DNA from: Litorimonas cladophorae
GTDB lineage: Bacteria; Pseudomonadota; Alphaproteobacteria; Caulobacterales; Maricaulaceae
Assembly (NCBI RefSeq): GCF_014652455.1
Contig: NZ_BMYV01000001.1
Span: 1,240,001-1,304,000, forward strand
Reading direction: 5' to 3'
DNA: 64,000 nt
The notes under the pieces: model-generated
What the model saw: the letters and a program-made list of their open reading frames with translations, nothing else
Databases searched by the model: none
What the model was told of the DNA's origin: nothing
Shown: positions 24,423 to 33,485 of the stretch, piece by piece
How positions within the stretch are numbered: position 1 is the stretch's first letter
How the letters are laid out: each line of letters begins with the position of its first letter
Made by a program: the position numbers and the translations under genes

Positions 24423-25907
24423 TTAAGCCTTACGCCAACTCGTCCCCTCAGGGCCGTCTTCCAACACAATCCCCAGCGCCGTGGCTTCGTCGCGGGCGGC
24501 GTCGGCGGCAGCCCAATCCTTGGCCGCGCGGGCCTCTTGGCGGCGAAGCGCAATGGCATCGAATTTGGATTGCTCGTCGTCGGATGAATTACCTTTGAAC
24601 CAGTCTTCGGGATCTTTTTGGAGGAGGCCCAGGAGGTTAGCCAAACAAAAAATCTCATTCCAACGAAACTCTAAACCCTCGGTGCGGTAGTGGTTCGAAT
24701 GAATAGAAGGTTTATTTAACTTCAACTCATTTAGATATTCGACGGCATCCGACATTTGAGTAGAAATATTTTGTATTGTGCCAATCAAATCTAAATCAAC
24801 CATCATTGCATGGTCGGAGTTATCGGCGTCATAGGCCTGCCCAAAATTGTGGGTGAAACTGCCATGGTCTGTCTCTTGAACCCATTTTTGCAATTCGAGA
24901 ACACGTCGATACCAACCATCCAACTGAGCTTTACTCTCCTTCAGCAAATCCTCTGACCAGCTCAACTCACTTCGATAATGCGCTTTCAGTAGCGCCAAGC
25001 GAATGACCTCGCCGTCCCACTCCTTTAACAAATCATGGACCAGCGTGACATTGCCCAAGCTCTTGGACATTTTCTCACTACCCATGTTGAGGAACTCATT
25101 ATGGACCCAGTAATTTGCGAATTTCTCTTCGTCATTCGCGCAGCAGCTTTGGGCGATTTCATTTTCGTGATGCGGGAATTTTAGGTCGACGCCGCCGCAA
25201 TGAATGTCGATGACGTCCGTTTCGAGCCCTTCGGTAAGGGTTGCTTTCGCCATTGCGGAACATTCGATATGCCAGCCTGGGCGACCACGGCCGAAAGGTG
25301 CATCCCAGCCAACGCCGTGAAGTTCGGGTTTCCAAAGCACAAAATCGGCCGCATTCTTCTTCCGCGCAACTTCGCCCTCACCCACGCGGTCCCCGCCGCG
25401 TAGCGCGTCGAGCGTATTGCCCGAAAGTGCGCCATAGGCCTCATAAGTCGAGACATCGAAGAACACATGTCCGTCGGACTCGTAAGCATTCCCTTTTTCA
25501 ATCAACTCCGCGATCATCACAATCATATCGTCGATATGTTGTGTCGCATGCGGCTGATGCGTCGGTGGCAGGCAATTTAGACCTGCGAGGTCTTCGTTAT
25601 AAATCCGCGCATATTTCTCTGTGATCTCTGAAATGGGCAGGCCCGTTTCTTTGGACGATTGGATAATGCGATCATCGACATCGGTGATGTTGCGTGCATA
25701 GACGACATGCTCTTCGCCATAAATATGACGCAGCACGCGGAACAAGACATCCGCAACCACCGCCGCGCGCGCATTGCCGATATGGGCATAGGAATAGACC
25801 GTCGGCCCGCAATTATACATCGTAACCCGTTTGGGGTCTTGCGGGATGAATGGCTCTTTGGTGCGCGTAAGCGAATTATAGAGCGTGAGTGGGTTATGGT
25901 CTGTCAT
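24423..25907 (-). CDS. cysS: Cysteinyl-tRNA synthetase
   Basis: A 494-residue class I synthetase that charges tRNA-Cys. Zinc ligands are Cys33 (YNCGPTVY), Cys216 (GWHIEC) and the His/Glu of FPHHENE (246-250). The HIGH-type motif is HIGN (42-45) and the KMSKS motif is at 279-283. The anticodon-binding C-terminal domain is present. The part coding for about residues 316-422 (roughly 24640-24960) is clearly AT-richer than both sides and may come from recombination. The frame is intact throughout. Confidence 0.96.
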   Translation of the reverse strand: MTDHNPLTLYNSLTRTKEPFIPQDPKRVTMYNCGPTVYSYAHIGNARAAVVADVLFRVLRHIYGEEHVVYARNITDVDDRIIQSSKETGLPISEITEKYARIYNEDLAGLNCLPPTHQPHATQHIDDMIVMIAELIEKGNAYESDGHVFFDVSTYEAYGALSGNTLDALRGGDRVGEGEVARKKNAADFVLWKPELHGVGWDAPFGRGRPGWHIECSAMAKATLTEGLETDVIDIHCGGVDLKFPHHENEIAQSCCANDEEKFANYWVHNEFLNMGSEKMSKSLGNVTLVHDLLKEWDGEVIRLALLKAHYRSELSWSEDLLKESKAQLDGWYRRVLELQKWVQETDHGSFTHNFGQAYDADNSDHAMMVDLDLIGTIQNISTQMSDAVEYLNELKLNKPSIHSNHYRTEGLEFRWNEIFCLANLLGLLQKDPEDWFKGNSSDDEQSKFDAIALRRQEARAAKDWAAADAARDEATALGIVLEDGPEGTSWRKA

Positions 25908-25970
25908 AATGCGCGCCTGTTAGCGGTTCAGCCACTTGTTTGAAAGCCTCTTTGCGTTCAGATTGCGCGA

Positions 25971-26567
25971 ATGAAACCTGCCCAATTTATCGTTATCGCC
26001 GCCATGTTGATGATCGGGGTTCTGACCTATCGCGATATGACCGAACCGTATGAACATGATTTGACCTTTGAGGTGGATGGCACCGCCGCCATTGTGCGCG
26101 GATCAACCGACAGTCGTTCGCATAATCTGGTCAAAGATTTCGTACGTGAAAACCCCCAGGTCAAAACGCTCATTTTGCAAGCGATGCCGGGCACCCAAGA
26201 TATGGATACCAACCGTCGCGTCGTCATGGATTTGCGCGCGGCGGGACTGGCCACGCATGTTCCTGCAGACGGACGCATCGCCAGTGGAGCCGTCGATTGG
26301 TTCATCGCGGGATCGCCGCGCACCATTGAATGTGGCGCGATGATCGGCGTGCATAGTTGGGGCACAAAAATTGGCGAACGCGGCGATCAAACTCTCTATG
26401 ATGGGCAACGCGGAACGCAACGTTATTTCCTCGACCGTATGGGTGTCAGTCCAGACTTCTATGAATTCACACGCGCGGCGGCTGGCCCCGATGAGATACA
26501 TTGGTTGAGCGTGGACGAGATGTTACGATTTGGATTGATCGACAAAGATCCGCAGTGCGAGGGCTGA
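25971..26567 (+). CDS. Predicted periplasmic ClpP/crotonase-fold protein (COG3904-like)
   Basis: A 198-residue protein with an N-terminal hydrophobic anchor (about 5-20). The middle resembles the ClpP/crotonase fold: VKTLILQAMPG, then IASGAVDWFIAGSPRTIECGAMIGVHSWG, where Ser and His fall at places used by ClpP-type proteases. I recall a similar uncharacterised family of predicted periplasmic proteins. Whether it is proteolytic is not shown. The ATG at 25971 has no clear ribosome-binding site. Confidence 0.7.
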   Translation: MKPAQFIVIAAMLMIGVLTYRDMTEPYEHDLTFEVDGTAAIVRGSTDSRSHNLVKDFVRENPQVKTLILQAMPGTQDMDTNRRVVMDLRAAGLATHVPADGRIASGAVDWFIAGSPRTIECGAMIGVHSWGTKIGERGDQTLYDGQRGTQRYFLDRMGVSPDFYEFTRAAAGPDEIHWLSVDEMLRFGLIDKDPQCEG

Positions 26568-26633
26568 TCTGACATAATCTCGCCCAATTTGGGCTTTTCT
26601 TTGGTGGCACTGGGGGGTTTCGGAGAGACCCAA

Positions 26634-27116
26634 ATGAAATTAATTCAAAACCTAACCGCTGCCGCGCTACCGTTCATGCTACTTGCAGCCCCTGCCTTTG
26701 CTCAAGATAACATGGCGCAAGAGATCGTCACAGACGCAGCAAAAGATGCAGCAAAAGACGCTGTAAAGCAGAAGACCAAAGACGTGACGGAAGACGTCAA
26801 AGTCCTATCCGGTGATGTCACGAAAATGAAAGACGGCACGATTAAAGCCAAAGGTGATCCCTTAGTCCTCGACACGCCAAATAACGTGATCACAGCCACC
26901 AAAGGCGAAATGATCCTGACCGAGGAAGAAACCAAGATCTACGGGAAGGAAACTCAGACCAAACCCAAAATGATCAAAGCCCCTGCAATGCAAGACGACA
27001 GTAATTTGCCTCGCGAGATGGCCCCCTCGCCTGAGCTTGTTAAAATTGCCTGCCCCAGCGGGACAACCGCGCAACCCAATGGCACCTGCATGATTACGGG
27101 CGATTACAAAGGGTAG
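26634..27116 (+). CDS. Exported protein with Lys/Asp-rich helix and C-x11-C motif
   Basis: A 160-residue secreted protein. The signal peptide ends at APAFA (about 24). A charged repeat follows (AAKDAAKDAVK, about 35-45), likely helical or coiled coil. The C-terminal cysteine pair Cys140 and Cys152 lies in CPSGTTAQPNGTC, nearly the same as in the protein at 22262. The stretch LDTPNNVITATKGEMIL resembles beta-strand text of envelope proteins. The ATG at 26634 has GGAGAG upstream; an upstream start at 26589 is rejected. Function is unknown. Confidence 0.8.
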   Translation: MKLIQNLTAAALPFMLLAAPAFAQDNMAQEIVTDAAKDAAKDAVKQKTKDVTEDVKVLSGDVTKMKDGTIKAKGDPLVLDTPNNVITATKGEMILTEEETKIYGKETQTKPKMIKAPAMQDDSNLPREMAPSPELVKIACPSGTTAQPNGTCMITGDYKG

Positions 27117-27186
27117 CTGCGACGCATAGGCAGGACACAAGATTGCACTCTGGCCTTTCGGGGTCAGGGTGCCTATATGCGCTGCC

Positions 27187-27789
27187 ATGACCAAACCGAC
27201 TTTGAAATCCGTCTCCGCTGCGCCCCGTCCGTCACAGGAAGAGGCCATGGAGGCCGTGCGCACTTTGATCGCATGGGCGGGCGACAATCCCGAACGCGAA
27301 GGCTTGCGCGATACACCAAAGCGAGTCGTCAAAGCCTATCAAGAATGGTTCAGAGGCTATGCCCAAGACCCCGCCGATGTTTTGTCTCGCGTATTCGAAG
27401 ACGTGTCTGGCTATGATGACATGGTCATTTTGCGTGAAATCGACGTCGAATCGCATTGCGAACACCACATGGCGCCGTTCCTAGGCAAAGCCTGGGTCGC
27501 ATACCTACCAACGGACAAGGTTGTCGGCATTTCGAAACTCGTCAAAGTCGTCGAAATTTTCGCCAAGCGCCTCCAAACTCAAGAAACGATGACCGCGCAG
27601 ATCGCGGATGCCATCGAAGACGCGCTCAAGCCACGCGGGTGCGCCGTCATGATCGACGCAGTCCATCAATGCATGAGCACACGCGGCGTGCATCACCCGA
27701 ATGTCTCGACCATTACAACGCAATTTACGGGTGAGTTCAAAACCAACCCAGCGCTACAAGATCGCTTCTTACGCGTGATTGGGAAGTAG
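27187..27789 (+). CDS. folE: GTP cyclohydrolase I
   Basis: A 200-residue enzyme that converts GTP to dihydroneopterin triphosphate, the first step of tetrahydrofolate synthesis. Zinc and active-site residues are in [10 protein letters not shown] and HQCMSTRGV, and the family core [21 protein letters not shown] is complete. The ATG at 27187 is preferred to a GTG at 27169. It is about 70 bp after the exported protein gene and is followed by a short GC-rich inverted repeat. Confidence 0.96.
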   Translation: MTKPTLKSVSAAPRPSQEEAMEAVRTLIAWAGDNPEREGLRDTPKRVVKAYQEWFRGYAQDPADVLSRVFEDVSGYDDMVILREIDVESHCEHHMAPFLGKAWVAYLPTDKVVGISKLVKVVEIFAKRLQTQETMTAQIADAIEDALKPRGCAVMIDAVHQCMSTRGVHHPNVSTITTQFTGEFKTNPALQDRFLRVIGK

Positions 27790-27790
27790 T

Positions 27791-27806
27791 CAGACCCCGA
27801 CGGGGT
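27791..27806 (+). terminator. Possible weak terminator after folE
   Basis: CCCC-GAC-GGGG directly after the folE stop, followed by TTTGTATAAAT. The stem is short and the U-tract is interrupted. Confidence 0.3.
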
Positions 27807-27962
27807 TTGTATAAATCACGTCAGAGCGCAGGACATATTTCGTTCCAGAAATGATCGGAATGCGCTCATGCGGCTGCTGAGGTAAGGCGCGTGAGGCCTG
27901 TTCAAGCCGTCACTCCCGCTGGAGAGCCTGCTCCGACAGCATATCACATTAAAACAGGGCCC

Positions 27963-27983
27963 ATTCTTGGGACCCCCAAGAAT
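27963..27983. repeat. Perfect 9-bp hairpin upstream of the folE/rpmB terminator
   Basis: ATTCTTGGG (27963-27971) and CCCAAGAAT (27975-27983) pair around ACC. The roughly 200-bp gap between folE and the terminator at 27995 has no gene; this hairpin plus the next one could be the 3' end of a small RNA on the plus strand. Confidence 0.4.
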
Positions 27984-27993
27984 CGCAGGCAAT

Positions 27994-28023
27994 AAAAAAC
28001 CCGCCTAAAGAGACGGGTTTTTG
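27994..28023. terminator. Bidirectional intrinsic terminator
   Basis: AAAAACCCG (27995-28003) and CGGGTTTTT (28014-28022) form a 9-bp stem with U-tracts on both strands. It ends rpmB (minus) and any transcript from the folE side. Confidence 0.85.
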
Positions 28024-28058
28024 CTATTCTATTTGACGCACGAAGCGTCGCATTTGCG

Positions 28059-28352
28059 CTACGCTTCTTTGGAGGCTTCCAATTTGACGAGCTGCTTTTT
28101 GATCTTTTTCGCTTTTTCAGTCAGCTTGTGGTTCTTTGTTCCAAGAAGGAAAAAGTCCAAACCGCCTTTAAAGTCGACAGTGCGCAGTGTTTTTGCTGCG
28201 ATACGCATGCGGAACTTTTGGCCCAGCGCGTCAGATGCGAGCGTGACATTACAAAGGTTCACTTCGAACCGACGCTTTGTGCGGTTCTTAGCGTGAGAAA
28301 CATTATTGCCGGACATTGGGCCGGTATCGAGAAGGTCGCAGCGACGTGCCAT
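28059..28352 (-). CDS. rpmB: Ribosomal protein L28
   Basis: A 97-residue ribosomal protein L28 of the large subunit. It begins MARRCDLLDTGPMSGNNVSHA, and the basic segment AKNRTKRRF and the strand text RMRIAAKTLRTVD are typical. The ATG at 28352 is clear from the family N-terminus; longer in-frame starts are rejected. A strong terminator follows 36 bp after the stop. The leader carries a second terminator-like hairpin (28371-28397). Confidence 0.95.
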   Translation of the reverse strand: MARRCDLLDTGPMSGNNVSHAKNRTKRRFEVNLCNVTLASDALGQKFRMRIAAKTLRTVDFKGGLDFFLLGTKNHKLTEKAKKIKKQLVKLEASKEA

Positions 28353-28370
28353 TGGAACACCTATCAGACA

Positions 28371-28397
28371 TAAAAAAATGACCCACACAAGGTGGGT
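28371..28397 (-). promoter_or_regulatory. Terminator-like hairpin in the rpmB leader (possible attenuator)
   Basis: Read on the minus strand, ACCCAC-CTTGT-GTGGGT is followed by C-A-T7. The U-tract ends about 20 nt before the rpmB ATG. No gene lies upstream on this strand that would need a terminator here, so premature termination within the leader is a reasonable idea. Confidence 0.45.
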
Positions 28398-28534
28398 AGT
28401 AACTTGAAGGCGCGACCTAAGGGCTGTCTGCCCGCTCGTCAATAGATTTTTACGGCTCTACCTCACCCATTTGTAATGCTATAGGGGCCACTTGTTCATT
28501 CTAGCGCCACAAATGATTTGCGATACCCCTCATT

Positions 28535-29455
28535 ATGAAAACGACATTAAAATCGATCGCCGCCGTATCCGCTCTTAGTTTAGGGGCCTTAAGTCTGGGC
28601 GAATTGGCGACTGCGCAAAGCCTTTCGCCGTCTGTCACGCCGAATCTCTTGCTGAAAGGCGAGAACATGGCCGTTCTGAACGCCCAAAATCTCGGCGATC
28701 GGTCATACGTCGTCCCCGCACCCGGCCCTGATGCCACGCAAATTCGTATGAAGCTCAAGGGCTATGTGTTTGGCTTTCGGGTCATTAAATCGGATTTGAT
28801 CACGACCTTCGATGACAATAGCTATGCTTCTTATACCGATGCTAAATCATCCGGCCTCGCAGCTTTGCTCAAAAAGATGGAAATCTGGTCCGTCACAAAA
28901 GGTCGCTATGACAAGACGGGCCTGCGTCCTGATTGGCACGTGCAGCAAAACACCGATAAAAAGAATCGCCGCGTTGAGATGAATTACGATCGCAATGCCG
29001 GTGCGGTAGACGTCGCGATTGAACCGCGTTTGGGCAGCCAAGGCGTCCCGCCCGCGACACCGCGCGAACGCTACAGCGCCAATGATACGATTTCTGGCAT
29101 CATGCACCTCATGATGATGGGGACAAAGATCAACGGCGAGCTTTGTGAAGGTCGCGTCCCATTCTTTGACAGCAAACAGCACTATAATCTCCGCCTCGAG
29201 CGGATTGGTACCGAGCGCGTAAAGTTTGATGGCGACAAGGAAGAGGCCATTCATTGTCAGGCTTATTATGAGCCAGTTGCAGGATATGACCCTGAGGATT
29301 TGCCCAGCGAGGAGGAAGCCTCGACACCGATTAATGTCTATTTCAAATATTATGAAGAGGCAGGCGTCCACGTTCCCGTACGCTTCACATATAAAATCAG
29401 CGGCTTCACCGCTGTTGTGAAGGTCGATGATATCGAAATCGTTCCCCCGCGCTAA
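28535..29455 (+). CDS. Exported DUF3108-like protein
   Basis: A 306-residue exported protein with a signal peptide ending near ATA (about 27). The mature domain fits DUF3108: IRMKLKGYVFGFRVIKSDL, later TISGIMHLMMMG and a strand-rich end VHVPVRFTYKISGFTAVVKVDDIEI. Such proteins sit in the periplasm or outer membrane with no known reaction. It is divergent from rpmB and has its own terminator at 29494. Confidence 0.8.
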   Translation: MKTTLKSIAAVSALSLGALSLGELATAQSLSPSVTPNLLLKGENMAVLNAQNLGDRSYVVPAPGPDATQIRMKLKGYVFGFRVIKSDLITTFDDNSYASYTDAKSSGLAALLKKMEIWSVTKGRYDKTGLRPDWHVQQNTDKKNRRVEMNYDRNAGAVDVAIEPRLGSQGVPPATPRERYSANDTISGIMHLMMMGTKINGELCEGRVPFFDSKQHYNLRLERIGTERVKFDGDKEEAIHCQAYYEPVAGYDPEDLPSEEEASTPINVYFKYYEEAGVHVPVRFTYKISGFTAVVKVDDIEIVPPR

Positions 29456-29493
29456 CGCTTGGCTTCAAATCACCTGATGCTGAAAAATGGAAT

Positions 29494-29520
29494 GGGTCGC
29501 GCAAAGTCGCGGCCCTTTTC
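29494..29520 (+). terminator. Intrinsic terminator
   Basis: GGGTCGCG (29494-29501) and CGCGGCCC (29508-29515) with one G-U pair, then TTTTC. Confidence 0.75.
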
Positions 29521-29627
29521 GTAACAACAGGGCATATTAGTTTGGTCTAATTCTCCAACTTGGCTTAACGGCACCGACGAATCGTTCCATCCCATCCCCA
29601 ACCTCTCGACTGAAACGTAGTCACCTC

Positions 29628-32564
29628 ATGTCCCGCTACTCTGATCCCATCGTTAAGGCCGTCCTTGGCCCGACCAATACGGGTAAAACCCATTATGCGG
29701 TCGAACGTATGTTGGGCCATAGTTCGGGCGTTATCGGCTTGCCATTGCGACTTCTCGCCCGCGAAATTTATGACCGAATCGTTGGTCTAAAAGGCACTGA
29801 ACAAGTCGCGCTGATCACAGGTGAAGAGAAAATCATTCCGCCCCGCGCACGATTTTATGTCTGCACCGTCGAGGCCATGCCCGTCGAAAAACGTTTTGCC
29901 TTTCTTGCGGTCGACGAGGTTCAGTTGATGGCCAACCATGAGCGCGGCCATATTTTCACGGATCGCGTTATGTATGCGCGCGGCATGGAGGAAACGCTGT
30001 TCATGGGCGCCGAAACCGCGCGGGACGTTCTCGCAACTTTGGTGCCGCGTATTAAATTTGACCACCGCGAACGCTTTTCCGAACTACATTATAGTGGACC
30101 GACGAAGCTCACTCGCCTTCCTAAACGCTCCGTTGTTGTCGCGTTTAGCACAGCCGAAGTTTACGCCATTGCCGAGTTGATACGTAGATATCGCGGCGGG
30201 GCGGCCGTCGTGATGGGGGGATTATCGCCACGGACACGCAATGCCCAAGCCGAAATGTTCCAATCGGGCGAAGTGGACTTTCTGGTCGCGACCGACGCCG
30301 TAGGTATGGGGCTCAATCTCGACACAGATCATGTCGCCTTTGCGGGACTAACCAAATTTGATGGCCGCCGCCGTCGCTATCTCACTCCTATGGAAGCGGG
30401 ACAAATCGCGGGACGCGCGGGACGTTTCAGGAACGACGGGACCTTTGGCACGACGGGCGATTGTCCGGCGATGGATGAGGATTTGGTCAGACGCATTGAA
30501 GCCCATGAATTTGAACCGCTACACTATGTTGAATGGCGCAATTCAGACTTGGATTTTTCGACCATTGATAGCTTGATGGAGAGCCTTCACACCCCTCGTC
30601 CCACCAATCGCCTCCGACGCATCAAAGGGGCCGATGATGAGGCCGCTCTTGAGCGGTTAAAAGCCATTGATGAGGTTCATGACGCGTTGAAAACCCGCAT
30701 CCAAGTCAAGATGCTTTGGGACGTTTGCCAAGTTCCAGATTTCCGCAATCTGACCATCGATACACATGTGAAGATGCTACAAGATATTTGGCGCACCCTC
30801 ATGCGCGGCGGCGGGCGGCTCTCTGATGATTTCATGGAGCGTAAGATCAATCGCTGCGACGATACTTTTGGCGGTGTTGACCAACTCTCGGCCCGTTTGG
30901 CCCATATTCGGACCTGGACCTATTGCGCATCCAAGGTAAATTGGATGCCAAATAGCTCTGGTGGGGCAGAACATTGGATAAATCATGCGCGAGAGGTTGA
31001 AGACAGGCTATCAGACGCGCTACACGCAGCATTAACAGCACGTTTCGTCGATCGGCGAACGCGGAAGCTGCTGAAGGGCATAGGAGCCGATCTGGACATG
31101 AGCGCCACCATTAAAGACACCGGAGAGGTGTATGTTGACGATGATCTGATCGGTCGTCTTGACGGTTTAAAATTCACGGCAGACGCCAGCCAAGGCGGGC
31201 TGGAAGCCCAAGCCCTTGCTGCGGCAGCGCAACAAGCCGTTGGACCAGAAGTTGATCGTCGTCTGACATCTATCTCATCTGGCACCCATCAGATTTTTAC
31301 GCTCTCGGATACAGGCGATATCATGTGGGGCGGCATGGTCGTCGGCCGCATTGCGCCAAGCGGGTCCGTCTTTACGCCTGACGCCGAAGTCATTGGCGGC
31401 GAATTGGGCAAAGACGTCCTGCGCGAAATGGCTGCCGATCGCATGCGGGAATTTTTACGCGCCGCCGTGAATGATCATCTTGTACCGCTCAAGGCGCTCA
31501 AAGACATGATCGCCGCCGACGACACCCTGCCCGCGGCCAAAGGCTTTGGATATATCCTTCTCGAGAACAATGGATCGGTTGAACGGCGCGAGCATTTGCA
31601 AACTGTACGGGATTTAGATCAAGACGCGAGACGCCAACTTCGCTCAGTCGGCGTCGTTTTCGGTCATTATAACGTTTACTTACAAGACATGGTCAAGCCA
31701 AAGCCTGCACGTTTGCTGTCGCTCCTGGTTGCCTTTGGTGTGGGTGGCGACAAAAAGCCGTGGATTCCTTTCGCGGGTGTGACGTCAATTAAAAACGAAG
31801 GCGACTTGGCCTCGTCAAATTTCACAGATCAGGCTTTAGCTCTCGCCGGGTACCGCGCCGTTGGTAACCGCATCATTCGCTTTGATATTCTAAACCGCTT
31901 GTCCTTCATCATTCGTGAAGCCCAGGACCACTTCCAAAAATCCAAAAAGCCAGATGTGCGTGGTCACAAATTCCAAGTCATGGCCGAAATGCTGGCCTTG
32001 CTCGGGTCGACATATGAAGATGTGCAGGGTGTACTCACAGCTCTAGGTTATAAATCAGAAACAGTGGCCGAGCCGCTCACGCAATCGGAGCAACCGGCTG
32101 AAACGGCCCCTGCTGCGGAGACCGCTGTCGTTGAGCCCGCACTCGTTACTGCCCCGGCTGTTCCGGATGTTGCAGGCCAGACACCCGCCCCCGAAGCGAC
32201 TGCACCAGATGCGAGCGCCGTGCCTGCCTCGCCAGCACTGACGGCCACACCCCCGAAGCCGCAAAGCAAACCGCGTCCGAAAAAGACGCTCACTTTGTAT
32301 CGCAACCGCGTGACTGACGAGGCTGGGGTAGCAACTGAGCAAGAAAATCTTGAATATTGGCATTTTCCTACCCGTGGCCAAAAAGGTTTCAAACCTGGCG
32401 GCAAAGGCAAACCTGCTTTTAAGGGCAAGCGAGACAAGCGACCGAACAAAGGTCCGAACCCGCGTCGTGACGCGCCGAAAGGCCCGAAACCACCCACAGC
32501 CCGTCAGGTCGAAAACTCCCCCTTTGCAGCGCTCGCGGCTTTGAAATCCCCTAAGAAGGATTAA
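29628..32564 (+). CDS. Suv3-like DEAD/DEAH-family RNA helicase
   Basis: A 978-residue helicase of the Suv3/mitochondrial-degradosome type found in alphaproteobacteria. Walker A is GPTNTGKT (14-21), the DExH-like box is DEVQ (96-99), and motif VI reads QIAGRAGRF. The last 200 residues are low-complexity, Pro/Ala-rich and then Lys/Arg-rich (KGKPAFKGKRDKRPNKG), probably a disordered RNA-binding tail. A role in RNA processing or decay is expected. It heads the conserved order helicase, S4 protein, ferredoxin, CarD. Confidence 0.9.
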   Translation: MSRYSDPIVKAVLGPTNTGKTHYAVERMLGHSSGVIGLPLRLLAREIYDRIVGLKGTEQVALITGEEKIIPPRARFYVCTVEAMPVEKRFAFLAVDEVQLMANHERGHIFTDRVMYARGMEETLFMGAETARDVLATLVPRIKFDHRERFSELHYSGPTKLTRLPKRSVVVAFSTAEVYAIAELIRRYRGGAAVVMGGLSPRTRNAQAEMFQSGEVDFLVATDAVGMGLNLDTDHVAFAGLTKFDGRRRRYLTPMEAGQIAGRAGRFRNDGTFGTTGDCPAMDEDLVRRIEAHEFEPLHYVEWRNSDLDFSTIDSLMESLHTPRPTNRLRRIKGADDEAALERLKAIDEVHDALKTRIQVKMLWDVCQVPDFRNLTIDTHVKMLQDIWRTLMRGGGRLSDDFMERKINRCDDTFGGVDQLSARLAHIRTWTYCASKVNWMPNSSGGAEHWINHAREVEDRLSDALHAALTARFVDRRTRKLLKGIGADLDMSATIKDTGEVYVDDDLIGRLDGLKFTADASQGGLEAQALAAAAQQAVGPEVDRRLTSISSGTHQIFTLSDTGDIMWGGMVVGRIAPSGSVFTPDAEVIGGELGKDVLREMAADRMREFLRAAVNDHLVPLKALKDMIAADDTLPAAKGFGYILLENNGSVERREHLQTVRDLDQDARRQLRSVGVVFGHYNVYLQDMVKPKPARLLSLLVAFGVGGDKKPWIPFAGVTSIKNEGDLASSNFTDQALALAGYRAVGNRIIRFDILNRLSFIIREAQDHFQKSKKPDVRGHKFQVMAEMLALLGSTYEDVQGVLTALGYKSETVAEPLTQSEQPAETAPAAETAVVEPALVTAPAVPDVAGQTPAPEATAPDASAVPASPALTATPPKPQSKPRPKKTLTLYRNRVTDEAGVATEQENLEYWHFPTRGQKGFKPGGKGKPAFKGKRDKRPNKGPNPRRDAPKGPKPPTARQVENSPFAALAALKSPKKD

Positions 32565-32634
32565 ACACCTGCCACGTCAGCGTTCGACATCACAAAAACT
32601 GCCTGAAGCCTCACCGCTCGATGAATCCTGTCGA

Positions 32635-32907
32635 TTGGATGTCTGGCTCTTTCGAACCCGCTTGCAAAAGACGCGAACTGGCGCAGCGAAATTGGTCTCA
32701 GACGGGAAAGTGCGTCTGACACGTAACGGTGTCACCGAACGTACGAAAAAGCCGCATACTTTGGTGCGCCCAGGCGACGGCGTGACCTTCATGCGCGGTA
32801 AGGAACTTTATACGGTACGTATGAAACACGCAGGAACGCGGCGGGGGCCCGCCCCAGAGGCTCAAACGCTCTATGAGCGACTCGGCGATTCTGCAGGAAA
32901 GACTTGA
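32635..32907 (+). CDS. S4-domain RNA-binding protein (Hsp15-like), start uncertain
   Basis: A small S4 RNA-binding protein with the core RLDVWLFRTRLQKTRTGAAK and later VRPGDGVTF. Hsp15-type proteins bind 50S ribosome-nascent chain complexes. The shown start is the TTG at 32635, but it cuts the usual R-L-D entry of the domain. The frame is open back to 32545 with no ATG or GTG. A CTG at 32569 has AAGAAGG about 9 nt upstream and would add 22 residues, so a non-standard start is possible. It follows the helicase gene directly. Confidence 0.8.
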   Translation: MDVWLFRTRLQKTRTGAAKLVSDGKVRLTRNGVTERTKKPHTLVRPGDGVTFMRGKELYTVRMKHAGTRRGPAPEAQTLYERLGDSAGKT

Positions 32908-32992
32908 TTAGCCAGCAGTTGACACTATCCACAGCGTCCGTCACATCGCGCGGCGACATAACTCGCAAGCGCGTCACAGGAGTGAGAAAAGC

Positions 32993-33337
32993 ATGACCTA
33001 TATCGTCAAGGACGAGTGCATCAAATGCAAGTTCATGGACTGTGTCGAGGTCTGCCCCGTCGACTGTTTCTATGAAGGCGAAAACATGCTCGTCATCCAT
33101 CCAGATGAGTGTATTGATTGTGGCGTGTGCGAACCCGAATGTCCCGTTGATGCGATTGTCCCCGATACGGAAGACGAACCTGACGGAAAGTGGCTGGAGA
33201 TTAATTCGAAATACGCTGAACTTTGGCCTGTTATCACGGTCAAGAAAGAACCGCCTGCGGATCGTGAGAAATACGAGTCCGAAACAGGTAAGTTCGAGAA
33301 ATACTTTAGCGCTAAACCTGGCACGGGCGACGAATAA
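32993..33337 (+). CDS. fdxA: Seven-iron ferredoxin (FdxA type)
   Basis: A 114-residue ferredoxin for electron transfer. The first cysteines, C9-x2-C12-x4-C17-x3-C21-P, are spaced as in [3Fe-4S]/[4Fe-4S] ferredoxin I of Azotobacter. The second set C40-x2-C43-x2-C46-x3-C50-P completes the clusters. The C-terminal extension ending near KFEKYF is also typical. It lies 85 bp after the S4 gene and before carD. Confidence 0.95.
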   Translation: MTYIVKDECIKCKFMDCVEVCPVDCFYEGENMLVIHPDECIDCGVCEPECPVDAIVPDTEDEPDGKWLEINSKYAELWPVITVKKEPPADREKYESETGKFEKYFSAKPGTGDE

Positions 33338-33423
33338 ACCAGGTTTTCGGCCAACGGGCCTGACACGGAACTGGGATTCGCTTTTCGTCTAAAATTGTGA
33401 TATAGTACATCCAAACACTATAG

Positions 33424-33461
33424 AGCGCGGACGCCCTTTCAAAAGGCAGCCGCGCTTTTGA
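33424..33461 (+). terminator. Hairpin terminator between fdxA and carD
   Basis: AGCGCGG (33424-33430) and CCGCGCT (33450-33456) pair, with an inner CCTTT/AAAGG helix, followed by TTTTG. It either ends fdxA or sits in the carD leader. A -35/-10 pair TTGTGA (18 bp) TATAGA overlaps its left edge. Confidence 0.6.
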
Positions 33462-33485
33462 TTTGTAAGATATAGGGACTCTGTA

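Noticed and set aside
28353-28442. Longer rpmB start
   Set aside because: Family N-terminus MARRC is at 28352; upstream codons cross the leader hairpin and are unlike L28.
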